Source: Lachnospiraceae bacterium (GTDB lineage Bacteria > Bacillota > Clostridia > Lachnospirales > Lachnospiraceae). Taken from it: DNA of 45,356 nt. Positions 1 to 8,386 of the stretch are shown one piece after another. Position 1 is the stretch's first letter, and every line of letters starts with the position of its first letter. Both the position numbers and the translations under genes were made by a program. The DNA is taken from positions 1 through 45,356 of the forward strand of contig JAFOEY010000013.1 of NCBI GenBank assembly GCA_017387565.1, written 5' to 3'. The notes beneath the pieces are model-generated. The model was given only the letters and a program-made list of their open reading frames with translations. It was not told where the DNA came from and made no database searches.

Positions 1-4
1 AAAG

Positions 5-175
5 GTCATACTTTTCATGCTCGCATGAAAAAGTATGACTTTGGGACCCGCAAAACATGAGAAAGTAGCCCGATTAGGGCGGATTTCGATTGTTTACGGA
101 TTGCGAGAGCACAAAGTGCGTAGCAATCCGTTGGTATCATAGGGGCAAAATACCTTTTGACCCCAACATCATGAT
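5..175. repeat. Composite structured intergenic repeat, copy I
   Basis: This gene-free stretch holds three hairpins in a row. Hairpin A pairs 5-20 with 23-39, with CATGC/GCATG at its tip. Hairpin B is GCCC (68-71) with GGGC (77-80). Hairpin C pairs CGGATTGC (97-104) with GCAATCCG (123-130) and has an inner stem GCAC (109-112)/GTGC (116-119). The same order of hairpins recurs at 3279-3430 with compensatory changes. It is followed by a GGTATCATAGGGG...ACCCCAACATCAT block (133-172) that recurs near 19881. I read it as a dispersed structured element; its function is unknown. Confidence 0.7.
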
Positions 176-284
176 AAACTTTAAATGATATACTTACTTT
201 ACCGGTAAGTGATTTTGTTTAAATGAACAGATTTGTTTGTGACAATGCATTAAAAATTAGAAAGTATGTCCTTCTTTGGAATCG

Positions 285-587
285 TTACTTAATATCTGTT
301 TCAGTTTTATTTTCACTTTCAGTTTTATCTTCTCTTTCACTTTCACTCATGCCGGCCGTAAAGTCATAATCAACGGATGCAATGGTGTGTTTTTGTGTCA
401 GTATTCCGTAAATCCAGATATAGACCCAGATTAAAATCGGAACGGCAACTGTTGCAATCAGACTGGTGCGTAGTAGCATTCCTTTACCGTCAAAATCAAA
501 AATGGCGAAAACCAGTGTTGCAATATATAGAGAAAACAGCAGGATTATGCCAATCCATGCCGCAATACGTTGACCTTTTGAATGCAT
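285..587 (-). CDS. Small two-helix membrane protein, function unknown
   Basis: A 100-residue protein. Residues about 9-30 and 42-62 are hydrophobic and look like two membrane helices. The C-terminal 30 residues are strongly charged and rich in Glu, Lys, Ser and Thr (ESEREDKTESENK), probably a cytoplasmic tail. The start is supported by AAAGGGAG just upstream on the minus strand. It stands alone, divergent from the pseudokinase gene at 806. I do not recognise a named family. Confidence 0.7.
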   Translation of the reverse strand: MHSKGQRIAAWIGIILLFSLYIATLVFAIFDFDGKGMLLRTSLIATVAVPILIWVYIWIYGILTQKHTIASVDYDFTAGMSESEREDKTESENKTETDIK

Positions 588-683
588 AACTAAACTCCCT
601 TTAATTCCTTTTTCTTGTAATTTAACATATATCTGACTATAATGAAAGAAGTATTATCAGATATTTAAGAGATAGGGATAATT

Positions 684-751
684 ATAAAAGGACAAATTCA
701 TTTAGATGACAAATCCATTTAGATGACAAATCGGTTTGGATGACAAATCAT
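684..751 (+). repeat. 17-bp direct repeats upstream of the pseudokinase gene
   Basis: Three consecutive 17-bp units at 701-717, 718-734 and 735-751 share TTTRGATGACAAATC. A partial fourth copy (GGACAAATTCA) ends at 700. The array stops about 55 bp before the start codon of the gene at 806. The spacing suggests binding sites on one face of the DNA, but this is inference. Confidence 0.7.
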
Positions 752-805
752 TATACATATAAAGTATGAAGACAAACAAGTACATGTTTTAAAGAGGGCT
801 ATAAT

Positions 806-2284
806 ATGGAAAACAAAAATCCCAAATATGTATTAAGAACAGGAACCATGTTGCAGGACCGTTACCGGATTGATGATGTTCTGGACAGTAATGGTATGAC
901 AATTACATATCTTGCTTTTGATATTTTTCGTGAGCAAAAAGTGGTAATAAAAGAGCTTTTCCCTGATTCTATAGTAGAAAGAAATCAGGATGACGAGCTG
1001 ACGGTTTCCTGTGTCCGTTATATTAATGAACATGATTTTTATACATTAAAAGATCATATGATGAAAAAAGCAAAAGCTTTAATTGCTCTTTATCCGATGG
1101 AAGGAATTGCCAATATCCTCAATTTTTTTGAGGAAAATCAGACAGTATATGTGATTGCTGAGTATGCAGAAGGGGTATCACCTTTGGAGTTTATGAAAAA
1201 AATCCATTCACATCCTATGCAGTTAAAAGATATCCTAAATCTCCTAAAGCCTGTCATGAAGGCTTTGGACCGGTTGCATAAAAAGGGCATTGTTCATGGT
1301 AGAATTAGCCCCACCATGATTCGGACAAAAGATAAAAAAGTGGTTCTGGTTGGTTTTGGCGATCCGATTGAAGATGCGATGCTTCCGATTTTAGAGCAGG
1401 CTACGGCACGTATTCCTGAATATTCGGCTGTGGAGCAGTATATGGAAAATGCTACTATAGGATCGGAAACGGATGTTTATGCAGTGGCGGCAATTATTTA
1501 TGAAGCTGTTACCAGAATTAAAGTTGCTCCCTTTTATGAAAGAATTGGGAATGGAAATGAAGAAAAAGAAGATCCGCTTGTTGCGTTAAAGGATTTAAAC
1601 ATTGGTATTATGGCATATCAGAGTGATGCCATAATGAAGGCATTAAACATTTATCCACAGGATCGTTATGATACATTTGAAGAACTGGTTTCTGCATTGT
1701 CCGAAGAGGAATTTAAAGAGCAGTCAAAGATTATCATTCATAAGAAACCTTTTATGTTTGATGCTAAATATAAATATATTCGTACGGTTCGACTGGTGTT
1801 GATTGCCGGAACCATTTTTATGTTGCTGTTTTTTGGTCCCAAGGCATATCGTTATACCCAATCTTTTGCTGCAAAACAGTTTTATACAAAATTGGATGAA
1901 GCAGACGTAAATGAGCAATGCCGTATGATTGTACAGTTGTCGGAAGATAAGCGTTCGAAATACGCAAATGATTATAATAAGATTGAAGAACCGGATATGT
2001 CTGCCAATACCATAGAGCCGGATTATGAAATTCATTATTATGATAAGGTGACGAAACGGTTTGTGACCAATGAAAAGATGAACATGAATGCTAAAATTGT
2101 CCGATATATTCGTCTGGATTATCGTAGAAATGACACGGCAATTTTGATGTTTGTGGACGAAAATGAAGTAAAGCAGGTAACGGTCAATTTGAAGCCGGAT
2201 ATTTTCGAGGTTTATTCTGTTGAGGAAAGCATCACTGATAAAGAAGGAAATACCACCTATCATAGTTACAAAGTAGAATGGTAG
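806..2284 (+). CDS. Transmembrane serine/threonine kinase-like protein, probable pseudokinase
   Basis: 492 residues. Residues about 14-300 follow the bacterial Ser/Thr kinase layout: RYRIDDVL at the start, the VVIKE lysine (K49) on the third strand and a helical C-lobe. The catalytic parts are lost. The glycine loop reads DSNGMT, the HRDxKxxN loop reads HGRISPTM (164-171), and DFG reads GFG (183-185). A membrane helix lies at about 328-345, followed by an outer domain of about 145 residues. It therefore probably binds or scaffolds rather than phosphorylates. The start is preceded by AAAGAGGG. A direct-repeat array lies upstream. Confidence 0.8.
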   Translation: MENKNPKYVLRTGTMLQDRYRIDDVLDSNGMTITYLAFDIFREQKVVIKELFPDSIVERNQDDELTVSCVRYINEHDFYTLKDHMMKKAKALIALYPMEGIANILNFFEENQTVYVIAEYAEGVSPLEFMKKIHSHPMQLKDILNLLKPVMKALDRLHKKGIVHGRISPTMIRTKDKKVVLVGFGDPIEDAMLPILEQATARIPEYSAVEQYMENATIGSETDVYAVAAIIYEAVTRIKVAPFYERIGNGNEEKEDPLVALKDLNIGIMAYQSDAIMKALNIYPQDRYDTFEELVSALSEEEFKEQSKIIIHKKPFMFDAKYKYIRTVRLVLIAGTIFMLLFFGPKAYRYTQSFAAKQFYTKLDEADVNEQCRMIVQLSEDKRSKYANDYNKIEEPDMSANTIEPDYEIHYYDKVTKRFVTNEKMNMNAKIVRYIRLDYRRNDTAILMFVDENEVKQVTVNLKPDIFEVYSVEESITDKEGNTTYHSYKVEW

Positions 2285-2430
2285 CACTGTGATTTGTAGA
2301 TTTATAGAATGGTGGCACGAGAATGGTGACAGTGTGATTTACTACTTGCAAGATTAATAAATTTTTTATATACTATTTCAAATGACGTTTATATTTCGTC
2401 ACAGTAAGAAAATGCAAAAGGAGTACTGAA

Positions 2431-2937
2431 ATGGCATTATTAGATCAGTGGAAAAAAATAGCTTATAATGAGAACACAAATAAAGGTGATTTACAAAGAT
2501 TTTGGGGAGACTACTTTAAAAAAGAGCAGGCCATTTACAAAGAGTTATTAGCAGATCCTGATACTGAAGTAAAAGGCACTGTTAAAGAGCTGGCAGATAA
2601 ATTTGGTGTTACTGTTATGGAAATGACCGGTTTTCTGGATGGTATTCAGGAATCACTGGTTACTCCCAATCCTATCGATGAAATGGAAGAGGATACTGAG
2701 GTATCGTTAAAATTTAACAAGGAACTTCTTTACAAAAATATGGTAGCTGCTGAAGCAGAATGGTTATATGGTTTGGAAGAATGGAAAGAAATCTTTGACG
2801 AGGATAAATTAAAAACACTTTACAAAGAGCAGAAGAGTTCTCAGACTGTTGTAAATGCTCCCAAGATTTATCCCAATGATTCCTGCCCTTGTGGTAGCGG
2901 CAAAAAGTATAAAAAATGCTGTGGCAAAAATAAATAG
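2431..2937 (+). CDS. SEC-C motif protein
   Basis: 168 residues. The C-terminus ends in CPCGSGKKYKKCC, the SEC-C zinc-binding motif first known from the SecA C-terminus and found on many small cytosolic proteins. The first 140 residues are helical and acidic and match no family I can name. AAAAGGAG lies upstream of the start. The gene stands just before the T-box leader and is probably transcribed alone. Its role is unknown; SEC-C often mediates metal-dependent protein contacts. Confidence 0.8.
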   Translation: MALLDQWKKIAYNENTNKGDLQRFWGDYFKKEQAIYKELLADPDTEVKGTVKELADKFGVTVMEMTGFLDGIQESLVTPNPIDEMEEDTEVSLKFNKELLYKNMVAAEAEWLYGLEEWKEIFDEDKLKTLYKEQKSSQTVVNAPKIYPNDSCPCGSGKKYKKCCGKNK

Positions 2938-3004
2938 TAAAAGACTTTACTTTTTATCAAGCAAAGCATAAAATGAAATGAAACAAGTTTCAAAAGAATT
3001 GGTC

Positions 3005-3268
3005 CATAAATCTAACACGTTGAAGAGACGAGTAAGATGAGGGAATGTAACAGAGAGAAGTACAGTTGCTGAGAGTACTTTTACAGGAAACATCCGAAAA
3101 CTAACTCTGAGTGGCCCTAATCCGGTCCGGTGATTCCGTTATCATCATAAAGAGTGGTCTAATAAGCCGTCATCGAAGGGGATGAGAATCGAGGCGCATA
3201 GACAAGCAGGGTGGAACCGCGTATATTACGTCCCTTACATTGTTTTTGCAATGTAAGGGACATTTTTT
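3005..3268 (+). promoter_or_regulatory. T-box leader, threonine specifier, with terminator
   Basis: The T-box core AGGGTGGAACCGCG is at 3208-3221 and would pair with the free 3' end of an uncharged tRNA. Stem I shows GAGAAGTACAG and CTGAGAG landmarks, and the descending strand reads GAAAACTAACTCTGAGT, which places the specifier codon ACT (Thr) at 3100-3102. The intrinsic terminator pairs GTCCCTTACATTG (3230-3242) with CAATGTAAGGGAC (3249-3261), followed by T6. Low charged tRNA-Thr should favour read-through toward the small membrane gene and thrS. Confidence 0.92.
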
Positions 3269-3278
3269 ATGATAATAA

Positions 3279-3430
3279 CTCGCAAGCACATGCAGTTTTG
3301 CATGCTGGCATGCGAAAACTGCAATGTATTTGCGAGTTTAACAAAAATGAGAATGAAGTCCGAAAGGACGGAATTCGAATTTTTGTAGAATTGCGAGAGT
3401 GCGAAGCACGGAGCAATTCGTATTATCATA
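3279..3430. repeat. Composite structured intergenic repeat, copy II (complete)
   Basis: Hairpin A pairs GCAGTTTTGCATGC (3292-3305) with 3308-3322 and is closed by CTCGCAA (3279-3285)/TTGCGAG (3330-3336). Hairpin B is GTCC-GAAA-GGAC (3358-3369). Hairpin C is GAATTGC (3388-3394)/GCAATTC (3413-3419) with inner GTGC/GCAC. It ends in GTATTATCAT, like the GGTATCAT of copy I. It lies between the T-box terminator and the gene at 3590. Confidence 0.8.
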
Positions 3431-3440
3431 AAAAAGAAAA

Positions 3441-3542
3441 GCAAGCACATGCAGTTTTGCATGCTGGCATGCGAAAACTGCAATGTATTTGCGAGTTTAA
3501 CAAAAATGAGAATGAAGTCCGAAAGGACGGAATTCGAATTTT
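3441..3542. repeat. Composite repeat, copy III (5' part only), identical to 3282-3383
   Basis: A 102-bp stretch identical to 3282-3383, offset by 159 bp. It carries hairpins A and B but stops where hairpin C would begin. Perfect identity suggests a recent tandem duplication or repeat homogenisation inside the thrS leader region. Confidence 0.9.
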
Positions 3543-3589
3543 AATAAAAATGAATAACAAAAATGAAATATAACAAGGAGGAAACAACA

Positions 3590-3811
3590 ATGAGAGAAAA
3601 GATGGAATTTGTAGAAGATTTTTTTGCAGAGGATAGGGAAATCACCGTGGTGGAATTTTTATTGGCTCTGTTGGCAGCTTTTTTATTTGGTATGGTGTGG
3701 GGAATGTTTTTATCTCCCAAAGGAACCAGAGTGATTGGAAGCAATAACGGAAACAACAATGCCGGATATATTAGTGATCGTGGTGACGATGAAGAGGATG
3801 ACGAAGAGTAA
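3590..3811 (+). CDS. Small single-span membrane protein between T-box and thrS
   Basis: 73 residues from the ATG at 3590, chosen because AAGGAGG lies 8-9 bases upstream; an in-frame ATG at 3563 has no good site. One hydrophobic helix spans about residues 18-40 (EFLLALLAAFLFGMVWGMFL). The tail is GN-rich and ends in an acidic run (DDEEDDEE). It sits downstream of the threonine T-box and 99 bp before thrS, so it is probably co-regulated with threonyl-tRNA synthetase. Function unknown. Confidence 0.75.
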   Translation: MREKMEFVEDFFAEDREITVVEFLLALLAAFLFGMVWGMFLSPKGTRVIGSNNGNNNAGYISDRGDDEEDDEE

Positions 3812-3910
3812 TTCATAAATTACATTTGTTGAACTAAATGAATGCATTTTGTTTGTGGAGTAAAAAATTATAAAAATAGATGTAATATGCAGAATAGGAA
3901 GGTAATAAAA

Positions 3911-5878
3911 ATGATTATCACATTAAAAGATGGAAGCAGTAAAGAATATGCTGATGCAATGAGCGTATATGACATTGCAAAAGATATCAGCGAAGGACTT
4001 GCACGTGTTGCATGTGCCGGCGAAGTGGATGGAGAAATTGTTGATTTAAGAACGGTTTTAGACAAGGATTGTACATTGAATATCGTAACAGCCAAAGATC
4101 CTGCCGGTTTGCGTGTGGTTCGTCACACCGCATCCCATGTCATGGCGGAAGCTGTCAAGAGACTTTTTCCCAATGCAAAGGTTGCAATCGGACCTGCAAT
4201 TGATGAAGGTTTTTATTACGATTTTGATGCAGAACCTTTTTCCAGAGAAGATCTTGATAACATTGAAAAGGAAATGAAAAAGATTATCAAGGAAGGAAAT
4301 AAACTTGAGCGTTTTACCCTTCCCAGAGAAGAAGCAATCAAATTCATGGAAGAAAAAGGAGAACCTTATAAGGTTGAACTGATTAAAGATCTTCCCGAAG
4401 ATGCGGAAATTTCATTCTATGATCAGGGTGGATTTGTAGACCTCTGTGCCGGTCCTCATCTGATGAACACAAAAGGAATCAAAGCTTATAAATTGATTTC
4501 TTCTTCCATGGCTTACTGGAGAGGTGATTCCAATAAAGCACAGTTACAGCGTATTTATGCAACTGCATTTAACGACAAAGACGAGCTGGCAGCCTATTTA
4601 GAGCATTTGGAAGATATCAAAAAACGTGATCATAATAAACTCGGACGCGAGATGAAACTCTTTACAACAGTAGATGTCATCGGACAGGGACTTCCGCTCT
4701 TCACACCCAAGGGAACCAAGATGATTATGAAATTGCAGAGATGGATAGAAGATTTGGAAGATAAAGAATGGGGCTATGTTCGTACCAGAACACCTCTCAT
4801 GGCAAAATCAGACCTTTATAAGATTTCCGGACATTGGGATCATTATATGGATGGCATGTTTATCTTAAATAAAGATGACGATGATAAGGAAACGATGGCT
4901 CTTCGTCCCATGACATGTCCGTTCCAATACTATGTATATATGAACGAGCAGCATTCATACAGAGATCTTCCTTATCGTATGGCAGAGACTTCTACTTTGT
5001 TCCGTAATGAAGATTCCGGAGAAATGCATGGTCTTACCCGTGTCCGTCAGTTTACGATTACAGAAGCCCATATCATTTTAAGGCCCGATCAGGCGGAAGA
5101 AGAACTGACAAGATGTACGGAACTTTGTGACTATATTATGAAGACACTTGGTATTGACGGAGATGTTACCTACCGCTTATCAAAATGGGATCCTGCCAAT
5201 ACGGAAAAATATCTCGGTGATGAAGAATACTGGAACAGTACACAGCAGTATTTAAGAGACGTTATGGATAAAAACAACATCTCTTATACGGAGGCTGACG
5301 GAGAGGCTGCTTTCTATGGTCCTAAGATTGATATTCAGGCCAAAAATGTATACGGAAAAGAAGATACGATGGTTACCATCCAGTTAGACTGTGCTTCCGC
5401 AGAAAAATTCGGTATGTACTACATCGATGAAAAGGGTGAAAAGGTTCGTCCATGGATTATCCACAGAACTTCCATGGGATGTTATGAAAGAACACTTGCA
5501 TGGCTGATTGAGCATTATGCCGGTAAATTTCCGACATGGTTATGTCCGGAGCAGGTACGTATTCTTCCGATTTCCGAGAAGTATTCTGATTATGCGGAAG
5601 AGGTTCGTAAAGAACTTGCAAAAAATGACATTGATGTCACGGTTGACCATCGTTCTGAAAAGATTGGTTACAAGATTCGCGAAGCCAGAATGGATAAACT
5701 TCCTTATATGCTGGTTGTCGGCGAACAGGAACAGGCTGATGGTCTGGTATCTGTCAGAAGCCGTTTTGAAGGAAATGAAGGACAAAAACCTCTTGCAGAT
5801 TTCATTGAACAGATTTGTAAAGAAATTCGTACGAAAGAAATCCGTGTAGAGTTACCGGAAGAAGAAAAGAAACGATAA
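3911..5878 (+). CDS. thrS: Threonyl-tRNA synthetase
   Basis: 655 residues, usual for ThrRS. It charges tRNA-Thr in the cytosol. The order is: TGS domain (1-62), editing domain with HTASH (72-76) and DLCAGPH, class II core with RPMTCP, and the anticodon-binding domain at the C-terminus. Motif 3 reads HRTSMGCYERTLAWLIEHYA, a variant of the more usual HRAxxGSxER. The start was set at MIITLKDG because AGGAAGG lies just upstream; an earlier in-frame ATG at 3842 would add 23 unlikely residues. Expression is expected to answer to the T-box at 3005-3268, although 640 bp separate them. Confidence 0.97.
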   Translation: MIITLKDGSSKEYADAMSVYDIAKDISEGLARVACAGEVDGEIVDLRTVLDKDCTLNIVTAKDPAGLRVVRHTASHVMAEAVKRLFPNAKVAIGPAIDEGFYYDFDAEPFSREDLDNIEKEMKKIIKEGNKLERFTLPREEAIKFMEEKGEPYKVELIKDLPEDAEISFYDQGGFVDLCAGPHLMNTKGIKAYKLISSSMAYWRGDSNKAQLQRIYATAFNDKDELAAYLEHLEDIKKRDHNKLGREMKLFTTVDVIGQGLPLFTPKGTKMIMKLQRWIEDLEDKEWGYVRTRTPLMAKSDLYKISGHWDHYMDGMFILNKDDDDKETMALRPMTCPFQYYVYMNEQHSYRDLPYRMAETSTLFRNEDSGEMHGLTRVRQFTITEAHIILRPDQAEEELTRCTELCDYIMKTLGIDGDVTYRLSKWDPANTEKYLGDEEYWNSTQQYLRDVMDKNNISYTEADGEAAFYGPKIDIQAKNVYGKEDTMVTIQLDCASAEKFGMYYIDEKGEKVRPWIIHRTSMGCYERTLAWLIEHYAGKFPTWLCPEQVRILPISEKYSDYAEEVRKELAKNDIDVTVDHRSEKIGYKIREARMDKLPYMLVVGEQEQADGLVSVRSRFEGNEGQKPLADFIEQICKEIRTKEIRVELPEEEKKR

Positions 5879-5914
5879 ATCATCAAATATATTGGCTGAA
5901 AGGAGTATGACAGG

Positions 5915-7300
5915 ATGAGTGAAAAAAATGAAATGCTGGTAGTAGAAGATTTAGGTGAAATCAAAAAAGATGTAGACCTATTGGAAAAAGAGTTGTTAAA
6001 CAACCATCATATCGACCAAAACCTTTATATTGAATACGATGTAAAACGGGGCTTGCGTGATTCGGCAGGAAAAGGTGTCTTAACCGGACTGACAGAAATT
6101 TCGGATGTCTGTGCTTACGATCTGGTAAACGGACGTTCAATTCCGGCAGAAGGAAGTCTGTATTATCAGGGTGTCAATGTTGTAGATCTGGTAGCAGGAT
6201 TAAAGGGCAGGAAGTTTGGATTTGAAGAGACTTCTTATCTGTTGATGTTTGGAAAACTGCCCAATAAAGAGCAGTTGGACCGGTATCTGAAAGTATCTGC
6301 TGAATTCCAGACACTGAGCGGTCGTTTTGTCCGTGACGTTGTTATGAAAGCATCCAATGCCAACATCATGAATGCCATGCAGCGTTGTGTGTTGACACTT
6401 TATACCTATGATGATCTGCCGGATGATATTTCATCCAAGAATGTTTTGCGTCAGTCTTTGGAATTGATTAATAAACTGCCGTTGATTGCTGTTTATTCTT
6501 ATCATTCTTATATGCATTTCAGAAAAGATGCCACACTGATGATCCGAAATCCCAAACCCGGATTGTCTTTGGCTGAAAATATCCTGTTAATGCTTCGTGA
6601 TGACGGACAATATACCGAGTTAGAGGCCAAGGTACTTGATATTGCGCTTGTTTTACATGCAGAGCACGGTGGTGGTAACAACTCAACTTTCACCACTCAC
6701 GTTGTTACTTCGTCAGGAACCGATACTTATTCTTCCATGGCTGCCTCCATCGGCTCTTTAAAAGGACCGCGTCATGGTGGTGCCAACTTAAAAGTCCAGA
6801 ATATGTTTACAGATATCAAAGCGCATATCAAAGACTGGAAAAATGAAAATGAAATTGAAGAATATCTGATTAAAATTCTGGACAAAAAAGCCTTTGATCA
6901 TACCGGACTGATTTACGGAATGGGTCATGCGGTTTATACCCTGTCCGATCCTCGTGAAATCATCTTAAAGGATTTTGCAAAGAAGTTAGCTGAAGAAAAA
7001 GGTATGATGGGAGAATTTGCGCTGTATGAAACAGTAGAAAATATCGCAGGCCGTTTGATTATGGAGAGAAGAAAGCTTTTCAAAAATGTCTGTGCTAACG
7101 TCGATTTCTACAGTGGCTTTGTTTATTCCATGCTTCGCATCCCGGAGGAATTGTTTACTCCTATTTTTGCGATTGCAAGAACGCCGGGCTGGTGTGCTCA
7201 CCGTTTGGAAGAATTAATCAATGCCAATAAAATTATCCGTCCTGCTTACAAATATGTCGGTGAACATATCGATTATCAGGCGATGGATGAGCGGAATTAA
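5915..7300 (+). CDS. gltA: Citrate synthase (citrate/2-methylcitrate family)
   Basis: 461 residues. It would condense oxaloacetate and acetyl-CoA to citrate, feeding 2-oxoglutarate and glutamate synthesis in an anaerobe. The catalytic histidines are visible in LHAEHGGGNNSTF and IYGMGHAVY, and the aspartate in NVDFYSG. GPRHGGAN is also present. AAAGGAG precedes the start. It follows thrS by 36 bp and might be partly co-transcribed. A 2-methylcitrate synthase role cannot be excluded, but no prp genes lie nearby. Confidence 0.93.
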   Translation: MSEKNEMLVVEDLGEIKKDVDLLEKELLNNHHIDQNLYIEYDVKRGLRDSAGKGVLTGLTEISDVCAYDLVNGRSIPAEGSLYYQGVNVVDLVAGLKGRKFGFEETSYLLMFGKLPNKEQLDRYLKVSAEFQTLSGRFVRDVVMKASNANIMNAMQRCVLTLYTYDDLPDDISSKNVLRQSLELINKLPLIAVYSYHSYMHFRKDATLMIRNPKPGLSLAENILLMLRDDGQYTELEAKVLDIALVLHAEHGGGNNSTFTTHVVTSSGTDTYSSMAASIGSLKGPRHGGANLKVQNMFTDIKAHIKDWKNENEIEEYLIKILDKKAFDHTGLIYGMGHAVYTLSDPREIILKDFAKKLAEEKGMMGEFALYETVENIAGRLIMERRKLFKNVCANVDFYSGFVYSMLRIPEELFTPIFAIARTPGWCAHRLEELINANKIIRPAYKYVGEHIDYQAMDERN

Positions 7301-7375
7301 AATACATACCACCGTTCAACTTGCAGGAAACAATGTGCAGGAAACACTACTAAGAAACAACCAGGAGGAATTATC

Positions 7376-8353
7376 ATGAAAGCAGCTATTTTAGGTTATG
7401 GAAATCTTGCGAAAGGAATTGAATCAGCAATTTTACAGGCACCGGATATGGAGCTTGTAGCCGTTTTTTCCAGAAGAGATCCGGCAAGTGTGACAACCGT
7501 TACAAAGGTGCCGGTTTATCATGTGGATGATATTTTAAATTATAAAGATGAAATAGATGTATTATTCTTATGCGGCGGAAGTGCTACCGATCTTCCCAAA
7601 CAGACACCGGAATATGCAAAATATTTCAATGTTGTGGACAGTTTTGATACCCATGCAAATATTCCTAAGCATTTTGCGGCAGTTGACGCGGCAGCAAAAG
7701 AGGCAGGAAAAGTTGCCATGATTTCGTGCGGATGGGATCCGGGTATGTTTTCTTTAAACCGTTTATATGCCAATGCCATTTTACCGGAAGGCAATGATTA
7801 TACCTTCTGGGGTAAAGGTGTCAGCCAGGGACATTCCGATGCCGTGCGTCGTGTTGCCGGTGTAAAAAACGCAAAACAGTATACCATTCCGGTAGAGAGT
7901 GCACTTGCAAGTGTTCGAGCCTGTGAAAATCCTGAGCTTACTACCAGACAGAAACACACCAGAGAGTGTTTTGTTGTAGCTGAGGAAGGCGCAGATCTTG
8001 CAAAGATTGAAGAAGAAATTAAGACCATGCCCAATTACTTTGCAGACTATGATACAACCGTTCATTTTATCAGCGAAGAGGAATTTAACAGAAATCATTC
8101 CGAAATTCCCCACGGCGGTTTTGTATTCCGTACCGGTGTGACCGGTTTTGAAAAAGAGCATAATCACGTGATTGAATACAGTCTGAAACTGGATTCCAAT
8201 CCGGAATTTACCGGTTCTGTTTTAGTAGCCTTTGGTCGTGCCGTAAACCGCATGTATAAAGAAGGTATGACAGGATGTAAGACGGTATTTGATGTTGCTC
8301 CTGCATATTTAAGTCCTTTATCCGGCGAAGAATTAAGAGCACATTTACTGTAA
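7376..8353 (+). CDS. ddh: meso-Diaminopimelate D-dehydrogenase
   Basis: 325 residues, the normal length. It makes meso-DAP in one NADPH-dependent step from tetrahydrodipicolinate, for lysine and peptidoglycan. The N-terminus AILGYGNLAKGIE is a Rossmann nucleotide site followed by FSRRDP, which fits NADPH. LFLCGGSATD, SCGWDPGMFS, GHSDAVRR and MPHGG-like IPHGGFV match the well-known Corynebacterium Ddh pattern. AGGAGG lies upstream. It precedes the polyamine transporter genes by 33 bp. Confidence 0.95.
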   Translation: MKAAILGYGNLAKGIESAILQAPDMELVAVFSRRDPASVTTVTKVPVYHVDDILNYKDEIDVLFLCGGSATDLPKQTPEYAKYFNVVDSFDTHANIPKHFAAVDAAAKEAGKVAMISCGWDPGMFSLNRLYANAILPEGNDYTFWGKGVSQGHSDAVRRVAGVKNAKQYTIPVESALASVRACENPELTTRQKHTRECFVVAEEGADLAKIEEEIKTMPNYFADYDTTVHFISEEEFNRNHSEIPHGGFVFRTGVTGFEKEHNHVIEYSLKLDSNPEFTGSVLVAFGRAVNRMYKEGMTGCKTVFDVAPAYLSPLSGEELRAHLL

Positions 8354-8386
8354 TAAATTTTGTACTGAGAAAGGGATACAAAAGAA

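Noticed and set aside
3211-3573. 120-codon frame across the T-box terminator and intergenic repeats
   Set aside because: It starts inside the T-box core and its protein repeats only reflect the 102-bp DNA duplication.
3842-3910. Upstream extension of thrS
   Set aside because: The family start MIITLKDG at 3911 has the better ribosome site.
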